A DNA stretch of 64,000 nt from Streptomyces sp. NBC_00289 (GTDB lineage Bacteria > Actinomycetota > Actinomycetes > Streptomycetales > Streptomycetaceae): contig NZ_CP108046.1 in assembly GCF_041435115.1 (NCBI RefSeq), positions 4,712,001-4,776,000 of the forward strand, read 5' to 3'. The position numbers and the translations under genes were made by a program. Below, piece by piece: positions 27,350 to 36,335 of the stretch. The notes under the pieces are model-generated. The model was given only the letters and a program-made list of their open reading frames with translations. It was not told where the DNA came from and ran no database searches. How positions within the stretch are numbered: position 1 is the stretch's first letter; each line of letters begins with the position of its first letter.

Positions 27350-29185
27350 ATGTCTGTCAGGACAGATGAGGAAATGTCGGTAGAGGTTCCGAAACGATCA
27401 CATTCGGTCCAGCGTGCGCTGCGTGGCCCGCGCCCCGAGGTGATTCCCGTCCTCATCGCCAGGGCCTGCGCTCTGGTCGGTCTCCTGGACATCGCCGCGG
27501 GCGTCTTCCCGCGCTTCCGGCACAGCCGTATGCACACCGTCGCCGAGGTGCTGCCCGGCGCGCTCGGCCCGTTCGCGGCCGCGCTCTCGCTCAGCAGCGG
27601 TGTGTTGTTGCTGCTGCTCGCCCACGGACTGCGGCGCCGCAAGCGCCGGGCGTGGCGCGCCGCCGTGGCCCTGCTGCCGGCGGGCGCGATGGCGCAGCTG
27701 ACGTACCGGCACTCGCTGCTCGGCGTGGTCATCTCGCTCGCGCTGCTCGCGCCCCTGCTGCGCCACCGCGACCAGTTCGCGGCGCTGCCCGATCCGCGCA
27801 GCCGGTGGCGCGCGCTCGCCAACTTCGTCCTCATGGGTGCCGGTTCCCTCGTTCTCGGACTGGTCATCGTCAGCGTCCACCCGAATCGCCTGGTCGGCGA
27901 CCCGAGCCTGGCCGATCGCATTACGCACGTCCTGTACGGCCTGTTCGGCTTCGAGGGCCCGGTCGACTACCAGGGCAACACCTCGTGGACAGTCGCCTTC
28001 TCCCTCGGCGCCCTCGGCCTGCTCACCGCCGTCACCACGATCTACCTCGCGTTCCGGCCCGAGCACCCGGCCGCGCGGCTGACGGAGGACGACGAGGCCA
28101 GGCTGCGGGTCCTGCTGGACAAGCACGGCGGCCGCGACTCGCTCGGCCACTTCGCGCTGCGCCGCGACAAGGCGGTCGTCTTCTCGCCCAGCGGCAAGGC
28201 GGCCGTCACCTACCGGGTCGTGTCCGGGGTGATGCTCGCCAGCGGCGATCCGATCGGGGACGTCGAGGCGTGGCCGGGCGCCATCGAACGCTTCATGGAC
28301 GAGGCCACGGCCCACTCCTGGACGCCCGCCGTCATGGGCTGCTCCGAGACCGGCGGCGAGGTCTGGACCCGCGAGACGGGCCTGGACGCCCTCGAACTGG
28401 GCGACGAGGCGGTGGTGGACGTCGCGGATTTCTCGCTCGCCGGCCGCGCGATGCGCAACGTACGCCAGATGGTCAAGCGCATCGAGCGGGCCGGTTACGA
28501 GACCCGGGTCCGACGCGTCCGTGACCTCGGCGAGGCCGAACTGGAGCGGATCCGCCGCGCCGCCGAGGACTGGCGCGGCACCGACACCGAGCGCGGCTTC
28601 TCCATGGCGCTGGGCCGCATCGGCGACCCGGCCGACGGGGACTGCCTGATCGCCACCGCCCACAAGGCGGACGAGCGGCCGGGCCCCTACGGCGACCTCA
28701 AGGCCGTCCTGCACTTCGTGCCCTGGGGCACCGACGGCGCCTCCCTGGACCTGATGCGCCGTGACCGCGCTGCCGACCCCGGCATGAACGAACTCCTCAT
28801 CGTGGCGGCCCTCCAGGCGGCGCCGAAGCTCGGCATCGCGCGCGTGTCGCTCAACTTCGCGATGTTCCGCGCGGCGCTCGCCCGCGGCGAGAAGATCGGC
28901 GCGGGCCCGGTGCTGCGCGCCTGGCGTGGACTGCTGGTCTTCCTCTCCCGCTGGTTCCAGATCGAGTCCCTGTACAAGTTCAACGCGAAGTTCCAGCCCC
29001 GCTGGGAGCCCCGCTTCGTCGTCTACCGCGCCTCGGGAGACCTGCCCCGCATCGGCTTCGCCGCCATGCAGGCGGAGGGCTTCGTCGACCTCGCCCTCCC
29101 GCTGCCCCGCTTCCTGCGCCGCCGTACGGCCACCCCGCGCGTGTGCACCCACGGCACGGCGGAACGCGACGTCCGCGCGGCGTGA
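27350..29185 (+). CDS. MprF-like aminoacyl-phosphatidylglycerol synthase (DUF2156)
   Basis: The 611-residue protein has about five N-terminal membrane helices (residues 30-240) and a cytosolic DUF2156 tandem-GNAT domain (ARLTEDDEARLRVLLDKHGGRDSLGHFALRRDKAVVFSPSGKAAVTYRVVSGVMLASGDPIGD...). Near its end are GADPGMNELLI-like PGMNELLIVAAL and FNAKFQPRWEPRFVVY, as in MprF. The family transfers lysine or alanine from tRNA to phosphatidylglycerol and lowers sensitivity to cationic peptides. The membrane part is shorter than the 14-helix flippase of Staphylococcus MprF. The start has no clear ribosome-binding site, and an IS end is 12 bases upstream, so native expression signals are probably lost or displaced. 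Confidence 0.88.
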   Translation: MSVRTDEEMSVEVPKRSHSVQRALRGPRPEVIPVLIARACALVGLLDIAAGVFPRFRHSRMHTVAEVLPGALGPFAAALSLSSGVLLLLLAHGLRRRKRRAWRAAVALLPAGAMAQLTYRHSLLGVVISLALLAPLLRHRDQFAALPDPRSRWRALANFVLMGAGSLVLGLVIVSVHPNRLVGDPSLADRITHVLYGLFGFEGPVDYQGNTSWTVAFSLGALGLLTAVTTIYLAFRPEHPAARLTEDDEARLRVLLDKHGGRDSLGHFALRRDKAVVFSPSGKAAVTYRVVSGVMLASGDPIGDVEAWPGAIERFMDEATAHSWTPAVMGCSETGGEVWTRETGLDALELGDEAVVDVADFSLAGRAMRNVRQMVKRIERAGYETRVRRVRDLGEAELERIRRAAEDWRGTDTERGFSMALGRIGDPADGDCLIATAHKADERPGPYGDLKAVLHFVPWGTDGASLDLMRRDRAADPGMNELLIVAALQAAPKLGIARVSLNFAMFRAALARGEKIGAGPVLRAWRGLLVFLSRWFQIESLYKFNAKFQPRWEPRFVVYRASGDLPRIGFAAMQAEGFVDLALPLPRFLRRRTATPRVCTHGTAERDVRAA

Positions 29186-29343
29186 CGGGAGAAGGCCTGC
29201 ACCGGGCCTCGTCCCGAACGGCCTCCGCCCTCCCGAATGGCCCACGCCCCGCGCCCGACCCCGGGTGCGCGCCGCCCGCGCACTTCTCCGTGCGCGGCCG
29301 GGCGGACGTCGGCCCCCGGCCCTGGGCCCGGCCCGGTACGAGG

Positions 29344-29416
29344 CCTATGGGCTCTCGTTCGGATCAGGCCCGGCCCCGCTCCCCGGTCCGGCCTGATCCA
29401 AACGAGAGGCCATAGG
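29344..29416. repeat. 27-bp inverted repeat in front of folP
   Basis: Arms 29344-29370 and 29390-29416 match at 25 of 27 positions with a 19-base loop (cores CTCTCGTT and GGATCAGGCC). The hairpin would include GAGAGG (29404-29409), a candidate ribosome-binding element, and ends 8 bases before the folP ATG. It could be a terminator for the upstream MprF-like gene, an attenuator for the folate operon, or an operator. Confidence 0.85.
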
Positions 29417-29424
29417 CTGAACGC

Positions 29425-30330
29425 ATGAGCAAGCAGAGCGGACGCGGGCACGTCGCGGGCCTACCGGAATGGGACCGTTGCGCGGTCATGGGAGTCGTGA
29501 ACGTCACCCCCGACTCCTTCTCCGACGGCGGCCGCTGGTTCGACACGACGGCCGCCGTCAAACACGGCCTCGCCCTGGTCGGCGAGGGTGCCGACCTGGT
29601 CGACGTCGGCGGCGAGTCCACCCGCCCCGGCGCCACCCGCGTCGACGAGGCCGAAGAGCTCAGGCGCGTGGTCCCGGTCGTCCGCGGGCTGGCCTCCGAG
29701 GGCGTGACGGTGTCCGTCGACACCATGCGCGCCTCGGTCGCCGCCCAGGCCCTCGCCGCCGGTGCCGCCCTCGTCAACGACGTGAGCGGCGGCCTCGCCG
29801 ACCCCGCGATGATCCCGGTGGTGGCGGAGGCGGGCGCCCCGTTCGTCGTCATGCACTGGCGCGGCTTCCTGGAGGGCGGCAACGTCAGGGGCGTCTATGA
29901 GGACGTCGTCCGGGAGGTCGTCGACGAACTGCACGCGCGCGTGGAGGCCGTCCTGGCCGGCGGTGTCACCCCCGACCGCGTCGTCGTCGACCCCGGCCTC
30001 GGCTTCTCCAAGGACGCCGAGCACGACCTCGTCCTGCTGGCCCACCTCGACCGCCTGCTCGCCTTGGGCCACCCGGTTCTCGTCGCCGCCTCCCGCAAGC
30101 GCTTCCTCGGCCGTGTCCTGGCCGGCCCCGAGGGTGCGCCGCCGCCCGCGCGCGAGCGCGACGCGGCGACGGCGGCCGTGTCCGCGCTCGCCGCGCACGC
30201 GGGCGCGTGGGCGGCGCGTGTGCACGAGGTGCGCGCGACAGCGGACGCGGTACGGGTCGCGCGCGCCGTCGAGGGAGCGCGCACGGAGAACAACGCGCCG
30301 GGCGCGGCCGGCCGTGAAGGAGCCCGGTGA
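29425..30330 (+). CDS. folP: Dihydropteroate synthase
   Basis: FolP joins 6-hydroxymethyl-dihydropterin pyrophosphate with p-aminobenzoate and is the sulfonamide target. The 301-residue protein carries MGVVNVTPDSFSDGGRW, DVGGESTRPGA, NDVSGGL, VVMHWRG, DPGLGFSKDAEHDL and the C-terminal AASRKRFLGRVL motif. It is the first gene of folP-NTF2-folB-folK, and its stop overlaps the next start by GTGA. Pro/Ala-rich sequence near residue 240 and a ~20-residue disordered tail are extra. Confidence 0.96.
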   Translation: MSKQSGRGHVAGLPEWDRCAVMGVVNVTPDSFSDGGRWFDTTAAVKHGLALVGEGADLVDVGGESTRPGATRVDEAEELRRVVPVVRGLASEGVTVSVDTMRASVAAQALAAGAALVNDVSGGLADPAMIPVVAEAGAPFVVMHWRGFLEGGNVRGVYEDVVREVVDELHARVEAVLAGGVTPDRVVVDPGLGFSKDAEHDLVLLAHLDRLLALGHPVLVAASRKRFLGRVLAGPEGAPPPARERDAATAAVSALAAHAGAWAARVHEVRATADAVRVARAVEGARTENNAPGAAGREGAR

Positions 30331-30833
30331 GCGCCCCCCACACCGACGTGGAACAGGTCGGACTCGCCAACACCGCCTTCTACGAGGCACTGGAGCGGGG
30401 CGACTTCGAACAACTCTCCACGCTCTGGCTCACCCCGTCCGACCTGGGAGTGGACGAGGAGTACCACGATCCGGCGGACGTCGGCGTGATCTCCTGCGTG
30501 CACCCCGGCTGGCCCGTGCTCACCGGCCGCGGCGACGTGCTCAGGTCGTACGCGTTGATCATGGCGAACACGGACTACATCCAGTTCTTCCTCACCGACG
30601 TGCATGTCTCCGTCACCGGCGACACCGCCCTGGTCACCTGCACGGAGAACATCCTCAGCGGCGGCCCCGCCCCGGAGGGCGGCGAGGAACTCGGCCCCCT
30701 CGTGGGCCAGCTGGTGGTCGCCACGAACGTCTTCCGCCGCACCTCCGACGGCTGGAAAATCTGGTCGCACCACGCCTCACCGGTGCTGGCCGAGAGCGAC
30801 GAGGACGAAGCCGAGGACACCCCCTCCGCCTGA
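30327..30833 (+). CDS. NTF2/SnoaL-like protein in the folate operon
   Basis: The 168-residue protein has the SnoaL/NTF2 cone fold signature: an N-terminal helix pair (LANTAFYEALERGDFEQLSTLW), a central helix-strand region (VHPGWPVLTGRGDVLRSYALIM) and a C-terminal sheet (ALVTCTENIL...VVATNVFRRTSDGWKIWSHHASPV). It overlaps folP by 4 bases, so it is made in step with dihydropteroate synthase. NTF2-like genes recur at this place in actinobacterial fol operons. No function is assigned. A role in handling a pterin is possible. Confidence 0.85.
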   Translation: MSAPHTDVEQVGLANTAFYEALERGDFEQLSTLWLTPSDLGVDEEYHDPADVGVISCVHPGWPVLTGRGDVLRSYALIMANTDYIQFFLTDVHVSVTGDTALVTCTENILSGGPAPEGGEELGPLVGQLVVATNVFRRTSDGWKIWSHHASPVLAESDEDEAEDTPSA

Positions 30834-31108
30834 GCGCGGAGGTGCACCGCGCGCCCGGGAACCGCCGGGAATCGCCCGCCGGGACCAAGAAGTGGTTGGA
30901 ATCACGAGACGGGGGTAGGGGCGGCTACCAGCCCGTGAGCCGCCGGGTTTCCAGGGCAGACGCACCGTGAGGGTTCCTGGCCCCGGCTCGGACGCGCGCC
31001 CTCGTGGCCCGGTCCTGTCAGTGCCCGCGGGTAGATTCACTTGAGGCCGGTGTGCCGCCCGCACACGGTACGAACCGGCCCTCACCGACGACTGCAGGAG
31101 TGATTCGC

Positions 31109-31468
31109 GTGGATCGTGTCGCGCTGCGCGGCCTCAAGGCCCGTGGACACCACGGTGTGTTCCCCAAGGAACGCGAGGAGGGCCAGACCTTCATCGTGGA
31201 CCTCGCCCTCGGCCTGGACACCCGGCCGGCCGCCGCCGACGACGACCTGACGAAGACCGTGCACTACGGCGTCGTGGCGGAGGAGGTCGTGGCCGTCGTC
31301 GAGGGCGAGCCCGTCAACCTCGTCGAGACACTCGCCGAACGCATCGCCCAGACCTGTCTGAAGCACGAAGCGGTCCAGGAGGTCGAGGTCCGCGTCCACA
31401 AACCGGACGCCCCGATCACGGTCCCCTTCGACGACGTCACCGTCACCATCACCCGGAGCCGAGTATGA
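31109..31468 (+). CDS. folB: Dihydroneopterin aldolase
   Basis: FolB cleaves dihydroneopterin to 6-hydroxymethyl-dihydropterin and glycolaldehyde. The 119-residue protein has VALRGLKARGHHGVFPKEREEGQTFIVDLAL, TVHYGVVAEEV, the catalytic region NLVETLAERIAQTCL, and VEVRVHKPDAPI. The GTG at 31109 is chosen because GCAGGAG lies 8 bases upstream. A 275-bp gap after the NTF2-like gene may hold a second promoter, though no clear -35/-10 pair stood out. It overlaps folK by ATGA. Confidence 0.96.
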   Translation: MDRVALRGLKARGHHGVFPKEREEGQTFIVDLALGLDTRPAAADDDLTKTVHYGVVAEEVVAVVEGEPVNLVETLAERIAQTCLKHEAVQEVEVRVHKPDAPITVPFDDVTVTITRSRV

Positions 31469-32073
31469 CCGCGTTCACCGAGGGCCACAGCGACCCGACC
31501 GTTCAGCCGGTGCCCGCCTCCGTCGTCGAGAAGGTCGACGCCGCCGACACCACCCTCCACAACCCGCAGCGGGCCGTGCTCTCCCTCGGCTCCAACCTCG
31601 GCAACCGCCTGGAAACCCTCCAGGGGGCCGTCGACGCCCTCGAGGACACCCCGGGCGTGCGCGTCAAGGCGGTCTCCCCGGTCTACGAGACCGAGCCGTG
31701 GGGTGTCGAGCCGGGCAGCCAGCCCTCCTACTTCAACGCGGTCGTGCTGCTGAAGACCACCCTGCCCCCGTCCTCCCTGCTGGAGCGGGCGCACGCCGTG
31801 GAGGAGGCCTTCAACCGGGTACGGGACGAGCGCTGGGGCCCGCGCACCCTGGACGTCGACATCGTGGCGTACGCCGACGTCGTCTCCGAGGACCCGCACC
31901 TCACGCTCCCCCACCCGCGCGCCCACGAACGCGCCTTCGTCCTCGCCCCCTGGCGCGACGTCGAACCCGAGGCCCAACTGCCCGGCCGCGGCCCGGTCGC
32001 CGGTCTCCTGGACACCCTCACCAGCGAAGGCGTGGATGCCCGCAAGGACCTGGAACTCCGGCTGCCCGAGTAG
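31465..32073 (+). CDS. folK: 2-amino-4-hydroxy-6-hydroxymethyldihydropteridine pyrophosphokinase
   Basis: FolK transfers pyrophosphate from ATP to the hydroxymethyl pterin. The 202-residue protein shows LSLGSNLGNRLETLQGAVDAL, SPVYETEPWG, YFNAVVLLKT, RDERWGPRTLDVDIVAYADVV and LPHPRAHERAFVLAPW, all HPPK signatures. The ~35-residue N-terminal extension (TAFTEGHSDPTVQPV...) is polar and unusual compared with E. coli FolK but common in Streptomyces. It is translationally coupled to folB. Confidence 0.96.
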   Translation: MTAFTEGHSDPTVQPVPASVVEKVDAADTTLHNPQRAVLSLGSNLGNRLETLQGAVDALEDTPGVRVKAVSPVYETEPWGVEPGSQPSYFNAVVLLKTTLPPSSLLERAHAVEEAFNRVRDERWGPRTLDVDIVAYADVVSEDPHLTLPHPRAHERAFVLAPWRDVEPEAQLPGRGPVAGLLDTLTSEGVDARKDLELRLPE

Positions 32074-32176
32074 TCGTTAAGGTCGAGACGACCACAGGAC
32101 GGCCCGACGGGGCGGCACGACCCGATGGGTCACCACGACCACCGGGCCGGCTGATCCGGGGAACTGAAGGGACACC

Positions 32177-32665
32177 GTGAGAGAGCTTCGCATCAGGCTG
32201 CTGGCCGGCGTTTTCGTCGTGGCCGGAATCCTGTCCTGGGCGGGCGCCCGCCTCTGGAACTCGATCGGGACCCTCCCCAGCGTTCCGCTGGCCGCCCCCA
32301 TCGTCCTCGCGGTGATCGCGGTGGTCCTGCTGGCCACGGCGCTCTCGATCCGCGCCCGCCTCAAGGCGCAGCGCGAACGGCGGCCCGGAGCCAAGGGCGT
32401 CGACCCGCTGATGGCGGCCCGCGCGGTCGTCTTCGGTCAGGCCAGCGCCCTGGTCGCCGCTCTCGTCGCCGGTATGTACGGCGGCACGGGCGTCTTCCTG
32501 CTGGAGTCCCTCGACATCCCCGCCCGCCGCGACCAGGCCATCTACGCCGGCTTCTCCGTCCTGGCGGGCATCGGCGTCATAGCGGCGGCCATCTTCCTGG
32601 AGCATGTCTGCAAACTCCCGGAGGACGACGACGACCACAGCACGGGAGCGGCGTCGGCGGCGTGA
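32177..32665 (+). CDS. DUF3180 membrane protein
   Basis: The 162-residue protein has four predicted membrane helices (residues ~7-26, 36-58, 83-106, 121-144) and the basic loop RLKAQRERRPGAKGVDPLMAARAVVFGQASALVAALVAGMYGG typical of DUF3180. The family is actinobacterial and usually found next to folK. It is probably cotranscribed with the fol genes (103-bp gap). Function unknown. Confidence 0.9.
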   Translation: MRELRIRLLAGVFVVAGILSWAGARLWNSIGTLPSVPLAAPIVLAVIAVVLLATALSIRARLKAQRERRPGAKGVDPLMAARAVVFGQASALVAALVAGMYGGTGVFLLESLDIPARRDQAIYAGFSVLAGIGVIAAAIFLEHVCKLPEDDDDHSTGAASAA

Positions 32666-32677
32666 CCCGCCGGAGCG

Positions 32678-33283
32678 TCAGCGGGCCATGATGAGGCTCA
32701 TCGCCTCGTTGCGGGTGGCGGGGTCACGCAGCTGGCCACGGACCGCCGAGGTGATGGTCTTCGCGCCGGGCTTGCGGACTCCCCGCATCGACATGCACAT
32801 GTGCTCGCACTCGACGACGACGATCACACCACGCGGCTCCAGGATCTCCATGAGCGAGTCCGCGACCTGCGTGGTGAGCCGCTCCTGCACCTGAGGCCGG
32901 CGGGCGTACACATCCACGAGCCGGGCCAGCTTCGAGAGCCCCGTGATCTTGCCGTCGGCGGACGGGATGTACCCGACGTGGGCCACCCCGACGAACGGCA
33001 CCAGATGGTGTTCGCAGGAGCTGAGGACCTCGATGTCCTTCACCAGCACCATCTCGTCGTGGCCCAGGTCGAACGTCGTCGTCAGCACGTCCTCGGGCTT
33101 CTGCCACAGCCCCGCGAATATCTCCTTGTACGCGCGCGCCACCCGGCCAGGCGTCTCCCGCAGCCCCTCACGGTCGGGGTCCTCGCCCACCGCGATCAGC
33201 AGTTCGCGTACGGCGCTCTCGGCGCGCTTCTCGTCGAACTCGCCGATGATTCCGTCGCCGTCCAGCGCCACGGGGTCGGTCAT
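32678..33283 (-). CDS. folE: GTP cyclohydrolase I
   Basis: FolE converts GTP to 7,8-dihydroneopterin triphosphate, the first step of folate synthesis. The 201-residue protein contains the zinc-binding and active-site segments [49 protein letters not shown] and [32 protein letters not shown]. Its 3' end faces the DUF3180 gene with a 12-base gap, so folE closes the fol cluster from the other strand. Confidence 0.97.
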   Translation of the reverse strand: MTDPVALDGDGIIGEFDEKRAESAVRELLIAVGEDPDREGLRETPGRVARAYKEIFAGLWQKPEDVLTTTFDLGHDEMVLVKDIEVLSSCEHHLVPFVGVAHVGYIPSADGKITGLSKLARLVDVYARRPQVQERLTTQVADSLMEILEPRGVIVVVECEHMCMSMRGVRKPGAKTITSAVRGQLRDPATRNEAMSLIMAR

Positions 33284-33325
33284 CTCGTGCCTCGTTCCTG
33301 TGCGTCTCGCCTGCTGGCATCGAAA

Positions 33326-33365
33326 ATGCCGCGCCCCCCAGGCTAGAACCAGGGGGGCGCGGCAT
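33326..33365. terminator. Hairpin between ftsH and folE
   Basis: A perfect 14-bp stem (ATGCCGCGCCCCCC with its complement) surrounds a 12-base loop, part of which pairs further (AGG/CC). It lies 38 bases after the ftsH stop on the minus strand and just before folE, so it probably ends ftsH transcription. Confidence 0.8.
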
Positions 33366-33403
33366 CCATTCCGGACCTGGTGAGGTCGCGGTGCCGTGAG
33401 GCG

Positions 33404-35443
33404 TCAGCTCTCCGAGCGGTCCTCCGGGGCCGGCTCCGTCACCGGGGCGTGCTCCGCCGCGGTGGACTTCGCGGTGGAGATCGCCGCCGTGGCGCCATTG
33501 GCGCCGTTCGTCAGTGCGAGTTCCCTGGGGGACAGCACCGGCGGACGGGTGGAGGGCGTACGGCGGGAGGAGCCGGTCCAGGCCGGCCGCGGCGGACGCT
33601 TCACGATCGGAGCGAAGACCTCGGCGATCTGCTCCTTGTTCAGCGTCTCCTTCTCCAGCAGCTGAAGCACCAGCTGGTCGAGGACGTCGCGGTTCTCGAC
33701 CAGGATCTCCCAGGCCTCGTTGTGCGCCGTCTCGATGAGCTTCTTGACCTCTTCGTCGACGAGCGCGGCCACCTCTTCCGAGTAGTCACGCGGGTGCGAC
33801 ATCTCCCGGCCCAGGAAGGGCTCGGTGTTGTCGCCGCCGAACTTGATGGCACCGAGGCGCTCGGTCATGCCGTACTGCGTGACCATCGCGCGGGCCGTTG
33901 CCGTGGCCTTCTCGATGTCGTTCGCGGCACCCGTGGTGGGGTCGTGGAAGACGAGTTCCTCCGCGGCGCGGCCGCCCAGCATGTACGCGAGCTGGTCCAG
34001 CATCTCGTTGCGCGTGGTGGAGTACTTGTCCTCCTCCGGCAGAACCATCGTGTAGCCCAGAGCACGGCCTCGGGAGAGGATCGTGATCTTGTGGACCGGG
34101 TCGGAGTTCGGAGACGCCGCCGCGACCAGGGCGTGACCGCCCTCGTGGTACGCGGTGATCTTCTTCTCCTTGTCCGACATGATCCGGGTCCGCTTCTGCG
34201 GGCCCGCGACCACACGGTCGATCGCCTCGTCCAGCATCTGGTTGTCGATCAGCTTGCGGTCGCTGCGCGCCGTGAGGAGCGCCGCTTCGTTCAGCACGTT
34301 CGCCAGGTCGGCACCCGTGAAGCCCGGTGTACGGCGGGCGACCGCCGACAGGTCGACGTCGGAGGCGACCGGCTTGCCCTTCTGGTGGACCTTGAGGATC
34401 TCCAGACGGCCCAGCATGTCCGGACGGTCGACCGCGATCTGGCGGTCGAAGCGGCCGGGGCGCAGCAGCGCCGGGTCGAGGATGTCGGGCCGGTTCGTGG
34501 CGGCGATGAGAATCACACCGCCCTTCACGTCGAAGCCGTCCATCTCGACGAGCAGCTGGTTCAGGGTCTGCTCGCGCTCGTCGTGACCGCCGCCGAGGCC
34601 GGCGCCGCGATGGCGGCCGACCGCGTCGATCTCGTCGACGAAGACGATCGCCGGGGCGTTCGTCTTGGCCTGCTCGAACAGGTCACGGACCCGGGAGGCA
34701 CCGACACCGACGAACATCTCGACGAAGTCGGAACCGGAGATCGAGTAGAAGGGAACCCCGGCCTCGCCCGCGACGGCACGCGCCAGCAGCGTCTTGCCGG
34801 TGCCGGGAGGGCCGTACAGGAGTACGCCCTTGGGAATCTTGGCGCCGACGGCCTGGAACTTCGCCGGTTCCTGGAGGAACTCCTTGATCTCATGGAGTTC
34901 CTCGACCGCTTCGTCCGAGCCCGCGACGTCGGAGAACGTCGTCTTCGGGGTGTCCTTGGTGATGAGCTTCGCCTTGGACTTGCCGAAGTTCATGACCCGG
35001 GAGCCGCCACCCTGCATCTGATTCATCAGGAACAGGAAGACGACCACGATGAGGACGAAGGGGAGCAGGGACAGCAGGATCCCGACGAAAGCGTTCTGCT
35101 TCGTCGGCGAAACCGTGTAGCCGTCGGGGATCTGCTTGTCCTGGAATTTGGTCTGCAGCGTGTTGGCGATGGTCACGCCCTGGTCGCCGATGTAGCTCGC
35201 CTGGATCTTCGAGCTGCCCTTGACCTTTACGCCGTCCTTGAGCTGGACCTTGACGGTCTGCTCGTCGCCAGTGGTGATTTTGGCTGACTCGACCTTGTTG
35301 TCATTGATCGCCTGGACGACCTGGCCGGTGTCCACCGTCTTGTAGCCGCCGGACGAGCCGACGACCTGCATCAACACGACCACGGCAAGGACGGCCAGCA
35401 CGATCCACATGACCGGCCCACGGAAGTATCGCTTCACGTCCAT
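33404..35443 (-). CDS. ftsH: ATP-dependent zinc metalloprotease FtsH
   Basis: FtsH is a hexameric membrane AAA+ protease that degrades misassembled membrane and some cytosolic proteins. The 679-residue form starts [24 protein letters not shown] (first helix). A periplasmic-side domain and a second helix ([17 protein letters not shown]) follow, then Walker A GPPGTGKT, Walker [35 protein letters not shown] and zinc motif HEGGH. The C-terminal ~70 residues are disordered. A start 12 codons upstream ([11 protein letters not shown]) is possible. hpt and tilS precede it on the same strand, a common actinobacterial order. Confidence 0.97.
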   Translation of the reverse strand: MDVKRYFRGPVMWIVLAVLAVVVLMQVVGSSGGYKTVDTGQVVQAINDNKVESAKITTGDEQTVKVQLKDGVKVKGSSKIQASYIGDQGVTIANTLQTKFQDKQIPDGYTVSPTKQNAFVGILLSLLPFVLIVVVFLFLMNQMQGGGSRVMNFGKSKAKLITKDTPKTTFSDVAGSDEAVEELHEIKEFLQEPAKFQAVGAKIPKGVLLYGPPGTGKTLLARAVAGEAGVPFYSISGSDFVEMFVGVGASRVRDLFEQAKTNAPAIVFVDEIDAVGRHRGAGLGGGHDEREQTLNQLLVEMDGFDVKGGVILIAATNRPDILDPALLRPGRFDRQIAVDRPDMLGRLEILKVHQKGKPVASDVDLSAVARRTPGFTGADLANVLNEAALLTARSDRKLIDNQMLDEAIDRVVAGPQKRTRIMSDKEKKITAYHEGGHALVAAASPNSDPVHKITILSRGRALGYTMVLPEEDKYSTTRNEMLDQLAYMLGGRAAEELVFHDPTTGAANDIEKATATARAMVTQYGMTERLGAIKFGGDNTEPFLGREMSHPRDYSEEVAALVDEEVKKLIETAHNEAWEILVENRDVLDQLVLQLLEKETLNKEQIAEVFAPIVKRPPRPAWTGSSRRTPSTRPPVLSPRELALTNGANGATAAISTAKSTAAEHAPVTEPAPEDRSES

Positions 35444-35638
35444 CCATACGGAGCGGTGTCGCCCCGTCCCTCCTGCCATAGTGAGTTTGATAAGACAGTT
35501 CTTCTGACGGTACCCCAGCATTGTGGCCCGAAGCCGCACGGGACGGCTGACGAACGCGTCTGCATGCTCCAACGGTGGGCGACCCGCTGGGGTTCCCGGT
35601 CGCCCCACGAGCGGCTCAGGGCTTTGCGCCCTTCGGGT

Positions 35639-36199
35639 TCAGCCGCCGTAGACGTGGGGCGCGAGCGTACCGACGAACGGGAGGTTGCGGTACGTCTCGG
35701 CGTAGTCGAGGCCGTAGCCGACGACGAACTCGTTGGGGATGTCGAAGCCGGCCCACTCCACCTCGATGGCGACCTTGGCGGCCTCCGGCTTGCGCAGCAG
35801 CGTGCACACCTTGAGGGAGGCGGGCTCGCGCGAGCCGAGGTTGGAGATCAGCCAGGACAGGGTCAGCCCGGAGTCGATGATGTCCTCGACGATCAGGACG
35901 TGCTTGCCCTTGATGTCGGTGTCGAGGTCCTTGAGGATCCTGACGACCCCGGAGGACTGGGTGCCCGCGCCGTAGGACGACACGGCCATCCAGTCCATCG
36001 TGACGGGGGTGGACAGCGCTCGGGCGAGGTCCGCCATCACCATCACCGCGCCCTTGAGCACGCCGACGAGGAGCAGGTCCTTGCCCGCGTACTCCGCGTC
36101 GATCTTCGCGGCCAGCTCGGCCAGCTTCGCGTCGATCTCTTCCTTGGTGATGAGCACCTCTTTGAGGTCGGCACCCATGTCTTTCGCGTCCACCCGCAT
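35639..36199 (-). CDS. hpt: Hypoxanthine phosphoribosyltransferase
   Basis: This ~186-residue purine salvage enzyme makes IMP from hypoxanthine and PRPP. It has [30 protein letters not shown], the PRPP-binding loop [17 protein letters not shown], and a C-terminal [25 protein letters not shown]. The start giving MRVDAKDMG is preferred from similarity. Starts 6 codons earlier or 7 codons later are possible. It follows tilS by about 140 bp on the same strand, as is usual in actinobacteria. Confidence 0.95.
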   Translation of the reverse strand: MRVDAKDMGADLKEVLITKEEIDAKLAELAAKIDAEYAGKDLLLVGVLKGAVMVMADLARALSTPVTMDWMAVSSYGAGTQSSGVVRILKDLDTDIKGKHVLIVEDIIDSGLTLSWLISNLGSREPASLKVCTLLRKPEAAKVAIEVEWAGFDIPNEFVVGYGLDYAETYRNLPFVGTLAPHVYGG

Positions 36200-36335
36200 C
36201 ACTTTCGGTCGTCCCACGTCTGATGGCCCGTTGAGGGCCCGGTCACCTCAGGGACGCACATCCCTTCGGCGCACTCGCCCGGCCGCTGGAACCGCCCACG
36301 ACCCGTGGTGACGTTCCGATGTGGCGGGTCCGGAT

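Noticed and set aside
29344-29416. folP-proximal inverted repeat as ends of a MITE
   Set aside because: There is no flanking target duplication and no related transposase ends in the window. The IS630 ends are different in sequence.
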